Shown in pieces: positions 59,699 to 64,000 of a stretch of DNA of 64,000 nucleotides. The position numbers and the translations under genes were made by a program. Source of the stretch: Halopseudomonas pelagia (GTDB lineage Bacteria; Pseudomonadota; Gammaproteobacteria; Pseudomonadales; Pseudomonadaceae); assembly GCF_009497895.1 (NCBI RefSeq), contig NZ_CP033116.1, positions 3,038,001 to 3,102,000 on the forward strand. The letters run 5' to 3'. Under the pieces are notes generated by a model. The model made no database searches. It saw nothing but the letters and a program-made list of their open reading frames with translations, and was not told where the DNA came from. Each line of letters begins with the position of its first letter. The first letter of the stretch is position 1.

Positions 59699-60400
59699 GT
59701 GGGCAGTATCTATCTGATTCGGCACGGCCAGGCTTCACTAGGCGCAGAGAACTACGATGTGCTCTCGCCGATGGGTATCGAGCAGTCTAAGATTCTCGGC
59801 GAACACTACCATCGCACCGGTCTGACCTTTGACCGCAGCTACGCGGGCGAAATGGATCGGCAGATCGATACCGGCAAATATGCACTGGCGCAAATGCCGG
59901 GCTCTGACCAGCAGATTTTATGCGAGCCGGCTTTTAATGAGTACGCCGCTGACACCGTGATGCAAACCTACCTGCCGAAAGTAGCGGAAGCCGAACCGGA
60001 TGCAATGCACTACGTGCAGAACGCCGGGCAGTACCGCAAGGAATTCCAGAAGATTTTCAGCCAGGTCATCACTCTGTGGATCACCGAGACCAAGGAAGTC
60101 AGCGGCTGTGAGCCCTGGTCTGCCTTTGTTGATCGGGTGAAAGGCGGTTTGGCCCGTGTGTTGGAAGATGCCCCACGCGGCCAGAATATCGCGATCTTTA
60201 CTTCGGGCGGCGCTATTACCGCTGCCCTGCAACTCATCACGCAAATGCCTGCGACCAGCGCTTTCGAGCTGAACTGGCAGATCGTGAACACCTCTGTAAG
60301 CCGTCTTCAGTATGGTAAAAACAAGCTCAGCCTGGCGTCATTCAACAACCAGGCTCATCTTGATCTGCACCAACAGCCGGATTGCATTACTTACAGATAA
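59699..60400 (+). CDS. Histidine phosphatase family protein
   Basis: The protein has 233 residues, with a GTG start. The phosphohistidine motif LIRHGQASLG is at the N-terminus and the second His site is replaced by IAIFTSGGAITAAL near residue 160. It resembles phosphoglycerate-mutase-like phosphatases. The 205 bases before it (59494-59698) show no other gene. Confidence 0.88.
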   Translation: MGSIYLIRHGQASLGAENYDVLSPMGIEQSKILGEHYHRTGLTFDRSYAGEMDRQIDTGKYALAQMPGSDQQILCEPAFNEYAADTVMQTYLPKVAEAEPDAMHYVQNAGQYRKEFQKIFSQVITLWITETKEVSGCEPWSAFVDRVKGGLARVLEDAPRGQNIAIFTSGGAITAALQLITQMPATSAFELNWQIVNTSVSRLQYGKNKLSLASFNNQAHLDLHQQPDCITYR

Positions 60401-60455
60401 AACGGCAACGGCATGTGACGTTGCTCCAGCAAAACCAGAAATCAAGGACACACCT

Positions 60456-60770
60456 ATGACCAGCGTTGCAGAAATCACCAGCACAATGGAATCCAAGTTC
60501 AACCCAGCCGCAGCCGCCGGCCTGGATCTGGTTTTCCAGTTTAACATCGAAGACGACAACAACTTCAACGTCACCATCAAGGATGGCACTTGCGCCATCG
60601 CTCAGGGCGACGCTGCTACTCCTAACGTTACCCTGATCATGGACAAAGCCACTCTGGAAGGCGTCATGACCGGCGAAACTGATGGCATGCAAGCGTTCAT
60701 GGCAGGCAAACTGCGCGCCGAAGGCGACATGATGCTGGCTCTGAAACTCGGCGAACTCTTTCCCGCCTGA
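60456..60770 (+). CDS. SCP2 sterol-binding domain protein
   Basis: The protein has 104 residues and is a single SCP2 domain: LVFQFNIEDDNNFNVTIKDGTCAIAQGDAATPNVTLIMDKATLEGVMTGETDGMQAFMAGKLRAEGDMMLALKLGELF, with the typical FxxGKLxxxGDxxLAxKL ending. It probably binds lipids or acyl chains. It fits the neighbouring lipid-metabolism-type genes. Confidence 0.93.
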   Translation: MTSVAEITSTMESKFNPAAAAGLDLVFQFNIEDDNNFNVTIKDGTCAIAQGDAATPNVTLIMDKATLEGVMTGETDGMQAFMAGKLRAEGDMMLALKLGELFPA

Positions 60771-60784
60771 GTCATTGCTGTATA

Positions 60785-60816
60785 AAAAAACCGGAGCCAA
60801 GTGCTCCGGTTTTTTA
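60785..60816 (+). terminator. Intrinsic terminator after the SCP2 gene
   Basis: CCGGAGC (60791-60797), loop CAAGT and GCTCCGG (60803-60809) followed by seven T residues, starting 15 bases after the stop. Confidence 0.92.
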
Positions 60817-61418
60817 TGTCTGGTTTATTGGTTTTGGGACAGCAATATCCAAGTCACGCAAAAAGCTTGAGGAGCATTCCAGCTTGGCAGGGTGGAGAAA
60901 GTGTATAAAACAGGGATGTTTTATCCAAGCCTACAGGGACGTATTCACGGCGTCTTTCGGAATCCTGTCAAGCTGGGATGCGGTTTACGCCCCGATCATA
61001 AAACCGATTGTTTTGTATCCGCTTTTGATCATCACAGGCCGATGGTTCACGCCGACACGCGCAAGTCCCCGCAAGCGGGCCCAGCCAGCGATCATAGATC
61101 ACTTGGCGTTCAGCTGCGCGCGAAGCATGCTTCGCCAACGCTTGCCTCACCCCTCTAGCTCGGCGATGGCATCCATGCCATCGACGGTCGGCTTAGCTCC
61201 ACCGCCCTGCGATGATCACGGTCATTTGCGTGAACTAGAGAAGATCAAAAGCGGATTCGCTTTCCGCTCGACATTACTCTTACTCCAAAATAGCCCGAGC
61301 CAATCCCACACCAACACGAACCCTGATAAGCCCTTTCAAACAAGCGTTTGAGCTTGTTCGCACCGCCTCACTGGATTAGATTAGCTGATTGTCCACGCCC
61401 CCCATTATAAGGAAAGCC
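60817..61418. repeat. Long intergenic stretch with Pseudomonas-type repeat sequence
   Basis: No credible gene is seen in about 600 bases. ACAGGGATGTTTTATCC and ACAGGGACGTATTCACGG (60911-60956 region) look like the two halves of a common intergenic repeat of Pseudomonas-like genomes, as far as I recall. A perfect hairpin GATGGCAT-CC-ATGCCATC lies at 61165-61182. AAGGAAAG before 61419 is the ribosome site of the next gene. Confidence 0.45.
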
Positions 61419-62486
61419 ATGAGCGCTACAGACCAGGCTACCCAGATCCGCGAAGGCGAAGAACTGGATGTACAAGCCGTTGACCAGTACCTCAAGAGCC
61501 AGATTCCCGGGCTCGAAGGCCAGCCCACCATCACCCAGTTCCCCGGTGGCGCATCCAACCTCACCTATCTAGTTGCGTATTCCAACCAGGAATTCGTACT
61601 GCGGCGGCCGCCCTTTGGCAAAAAAGCCAAATCGGCCCACGACATGGGTCGTGAATACCGCATTCAGAAGCAGCTGGGTCAGGGCTTCCCCTATTGCCCC
61701 AAGGTCTACGCACACTGCACTGACGAGTCTGTGCTCGGTTGCGAGTTCTACGTAATGGAGCGCGTCAAAGGCATCATTTTGCGTTCCGAGATTCCCGAAG
61801 AGCTCGGACTGGACGAAGCCAAGACCCGCGAGCTGTGCAAAAGCTTTATCGACAAGTTCGTAGAGTTGCACAACCTGGACTACACCGCCTGCGGCCTGGC
61901 AGATATGGGCAAGCCTGAAGGCTATGTAAAGCGTCAGATCGAAGGCTGGATTGATCGTTATCAGAAAGCCGCCACGCCTGACGCTCCTGACTGGGAACCG
62001 GTGATGGCCTGGCTGCGTGACAAAATGCCTGCCGATCATCACAAGCCCGGCCTGGTACATAACGACTATCGCTTCGACAACGTCATTCTTGACCCCGAAA
62101 ACCCGATGGAAATCATCGGCGTACTGGATTGGGAAATGACCACCATCGGCGACCCGCTGATGGATCTGGGCAACACCCTCGCCTACTGGATTCAGGCAGA
62201 TGACCCACAACCGATGCAGGCCATCCGTCGCCAGCCCAGCCACGCACCGGGCATGCTGACGCGGCAGGAATTTGCGGATTATTACGCAGAGAAAGCCGGC
62301 ATCGAGATTCCCAATCTGGATTATTACTACACCTATGGCTTGTTCCGTCTGGCTGGCATCGTGCAGCAGATCTACTACCGTTTCTATCACGGCCAGACCC
62401 AGGATAAGCGCTTCGGCAACTTTATCCATATGAACAAGTTGCTGGAACAGTTGAGCCTCTCGGTCATCAACAAATCCACCCTATAA
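61419..62486 (+). CDS. APH-family phosphotransferase (acyl-CoA-dehydrogenase-linked type)
   Basis: The protein has 355 residues. The start at 61419 follows AAGGAAAGCC. Aminoglycoside-phosphotransferase/choline-kinase fold: ITQFPGGASNLTYLV and EFVLRRPP near the start, catalytic LVHNDYRFDNVILDPENP and IIGVLDWEMTTIGDPLMDLGNTL. This group resembles the kinase part of ACAD10-like proteins and is usually linked to fatty-acid genes rather than drug resistance. It is followed after 21 bases by an SDR gene. Confidence 0.9.
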   Translation: MSATDQATQIREGEELDVQAVDQYLKSQIPGLEGQPTITQFPGGASNLTYLVAYSNQEFVLRRPPFGKKAKSAHDMGREYRIQKQLGQGFPYCPKVYAHCTDESVLGCEFYVMERVKGIILRSEIPEELGLDEAKTRELCKSFIDKFVELHNLDYTACGLADMGKPEGYVKRQIEGWIDRYQKAATPDAPDWEPVMAWLRDKMPADHHKPGLVHNDYRFDNVILDPENPMEIIGVLDWEMTTIGDPLMDLGNTLAYWIQADDPQPMQAIRRQPSHAPGMLTRQEFADYYAEKAGIEIPNLDYYYTYGLFRLAGIVQQIYYRFYHGQTQDKRFGNFIHMNKLLEQLSLSVINKSTL

Positions 62487-62507
62487 GCTTAAGAAGAGGA
62501 CACACCC

Positions 62508-63275
62508 ATGCAAAAGACTCAATTGTTTGATCTGGACGGTAAAGTTGCCCTGGTGACCGGCGCCAGCCGTGGTATCGGCGAATCCATCGCCAAACTGCTG
62601 GCCCAACAAGGCGCCCACGTGATTGTGACCAGCCGCAAAATTGAAGGCTGCCAGGAAGTGGCTGACGCGATTGTCGCCGCTGGCGGCAAAGCCACCGCCA
62701 TGGCCTGCCATATTGGCGAGATGGCGCAGATTACTGCCACCGTCGAGACCATCCGCAGCCAGTTTGGCAAGCTGGATATCCTGGTCAATAACGCAGCTAC
62801 CAACCCCTACTTCGGCAACGTGCTGGATACCGATCTGACCGCGTTCCAGAAGACGGTAGACGTGAATATCCGCGGCTACTTCTTCATGTCAGTTGAAGCC
62901 GGCAAATTGATGCGTGAGAACGGCGGCGGCGCGATTCTGAACGTAGCGTCCGTCAACGGCATGGTGCCTGGAGACATGCAGGGCATCTACTCGATCACCA
63001 AAGCTGCAGTGATCAATATGACCAAGGTGTTTGCCAAGGAGTGTGCGCAGTTCGGCATCCGCTGCAACGCCCTGCTGCCAGGTCTGACCGACACCAAGTT
63101 TGCCTCGGCACTGACCACCAATGATTCGATTCTGAAGATGGCTCTGCAGCGCATTCCGCTGCGCCGCGCAGCGGATCCAAGCGAAATGGCCGGTACCGTT
63201 TTGTATCTGGTCAGTGATGCGTCCAGCTACACCACTGGTGCAGCTATCAACGTTGATGGCGGCATGCTCGCCTGA
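62508..63275 (+). CDS. SDR-family oxidoreductase
   Basis: The protein has 255 residues. Cofactor motif TGASRGIGES, NNAATNPYFG, catalytic Ser in NVASVNGMVPG and YSITKAAV. The C-terminus has SSYTTGAAINVDGGM. It probably forms an operon with the APH-family kinase gene upstream; its substrate is unknown and may be a hydroxyacyl compound. Confidence 0.92.
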   Translation: MQKTQLFDLDGKVALVTGASRGIGESIAKLLAQQGAHVIVTSRKIEGCQEVADAIVAAGGKATAMACHIGEMAQITATVETIRSQFGKLDILVNNAATNPYFGNVLDTDLTAFQKTVDVNIRGYFFMSVEAGKLMRENGGGAILNVASVNGMVPGDMQGIYSITKAAVINMTKVFAKECAQFGIRCNALLPGLTDTKFASALTTNDSILKMALQRIPLRRAADPSEMAGTVLYLVSDASSYTTGAAINVDGGMLA

Positions 63276-63296
63276 GAAATCGCTGCCGAGCAGGGG

Positions 63297-63944
63297 TTAC
63301 TCGAAGCGTTCGAGAGCCTCTGTCGCAGCCTCGTTCATAGGCACCGGCGTCAAGCCGGTCGCCCCGATCTCAAGATTGAAGGTGGCGCCGTCCACCATGG
63401 GGATGAAGCGCAAGGTGAAGGCATCCGCCTCCAGCAGCGACTGCGTACCCAACCTGTCCAACCAATACCATAAATCGCGCCAGCTCGGCGTGCCATGCAA
63501 TATATCCTGCTGCGGCGGCAAGGCATCGCGCTGCTGTTCAAGCGCCAGATAGCGTCCGGCTAGCCGATGCAGCCGATACCCATCCTGCAGTCCGATGGCA
63601 TAACCCAAGCCTCTCCAGCGCAGCACCTGTACGTCCATTTCCCACAGGTCACCCTCCAACTTCAGGCGCAGGTCATCGTGGGAGCTCAGTTGGACATTGA
63701 ATTGCTGGGGCGCGACTTCGATAAATGTCAGCGTGCCGACGTTGCTTCCCATCTGGACCGGTTTGAATTGATGCAGATCCCACGCAGCCAGGGCCAGGAT
63801 CAGCCCGACCAGCAGCGACAACAACAACAGATTGCCTTTCAACCAGGACCACAACCACTCAACACGCCAACCCTTTGCGATCACAGCGCCGAGAATCAAC
63901 AGCGATACCACGCCCAGCAAGGCGGCCAATCCGTAGTACAGCAT
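63297..63944 (-). CDS. Two-helix membrane protein, unknown function
   Basis: The protein has 215 residues. Two N-terminal membrane segments (YYGLAALLGVVSLLILGAVIA and LLLLSLLVGLILALAAW) precede a soluble domain of about 150 residues (VQVLRWRGLGYAIGLQDGYRLHRLAGRYLALE). Similar Pseudomonas proteins are sometimes labelled multidrug transporters, but with two helices that name is not supported. It is convergent with the SDR gene. The last 56 bases of the window beyond it show nothing. Confidence 0.8.
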   Translation of the reverse strand: MLYYGLAALLGVVSLLILGAVIAKGWRVEWLWSWLKGNLLLLSLLVGLILALAAWDLHQFKPVQMGSNVGTLTFIEVAPQQFNVQLSSHDDLRLKLEGDLWEMDVQVLRWRGLGYAIGLQDGYRLHRLAGRYLALEQQRDALPPQQDILHGTPSWRDLWYWLDRLGTQSLLEADAFTLRFIPMVDGATFNLEIGATGLTPVPMNEAATEALERFE

Positions 63945-64000
63945 GATGTCTCCAGGCCAGATCAGGCCGGCACAGGTGGAAGGGGTTGGCCGCGCCGGCG

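Noticed and set aside
60884..61351. 155-codon plus-strand frame in the 60.8-61.4 kb gap
   Set aside because: No ribosome site or family likeness; it runs through repeat-like sequence and a hairpin.
1..64000. CRISPR array, tRNA or rRNA genes
   Set aside because: No regular direct-repeat/spacer pattern and no cloverleaf or rRNA sequence was recognised by reading; a covariance search was not possible here.

Overview
The window looks like chromosomal DNA of a Pseudomonadaceae gammaproteobacterium, possibly of the marine Halopseudomonas type. That placement is an inference from gene content and style (SohB, YccS/FUSC, DUF3135, serine deaminase, DUF808, AraC/SDR pair) and not from a marker gene. 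No rRNA, tRNA or CRISPR array was recognised.

1-9.3 kb is an accessory region with two insertion sequences, each sitting inside a gene. An IS3-type element (200-1868, 4-bp duplication GTTC) splits an ABC/SMC-like ATPase gene. An IS21 element (6353-8804, 5-bp duplication TTTGC) splits a DUF6151/GFA-like gene. In both cases removing the element and one target copy restores one continuous reading frame. Between them lie a small membrane protein, a DUF3800 protein, a small Cys/His-rich protein and a beta-barrel outer membrane protein. A dispersed intergenic repeat occurs near 9.3, 9.85 and 15.15 kb.

9.4-25.3 kb is ordinary chromosome: an excalibur protein, VOC and GNAT proteins, a diguanylate cyclase, DUF808, a PQQ-type sugar dehydrogenase lipoprotein, a FUSC exporter, a divergent SDR/AraC pair, a GFA protein, DUF3135, SdaA, an MscS channel and an MFS transporter.

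25.4-57.4 kb is the notable part: about 32 kb that reads as one regulated system. A histidine kinase and an NtrC-type (sigma-54) response regulator (25371-28264) face two paralogous secreted proteins of unknown fold, followed by two curlin-type amyloid subunits (28555-34073). On the opposite strand a long overlapping operon encodes a receiver protein, a GspE ATPase, PilM/N/O/P-like inner-membrane parts, a TPR-lipoprotein secretin, three pseudopilins and then CsgE, CsgF and CsgG (43871-34146). Upstream of it a second operon encodes a giant (about 1925 residue) multicopper oxidase of the manganese-oxidase (MnxG/MofA) type, a YVTN beta-propeller protein, two SCO copper chaperones and a cytochrome c/substrate-binding fusion (54709-44105). 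A lytic transglycosylase and GspG-GspF complete the set. Sequences with sigma-54 -24/-12 spacing (GG-N10-GC) precede the secreted-protein/curlin genes, the secretion/csg operon, the oxidase operon and the transglycosylase; a weaker one precedes gspG. G-rich repeats (TGGGGWAAY-like) lie upstream of the three main promoters at enhancer distance. My reading, as inference, is a two-component, sigma-54 controlled programme for exporting a giant copper oxidase and building an amyloid-containing surface matrix, possibly for extracellular Mn(II) oxidation.

57.4-64 kb returns to housekeeping and lipid-related genes: an acrylyl-CoA reductase-like MDR, SohB, a histidine phosphatase, an SCP2 protein, an APH-family kinase, an SDR and a membrane protein.
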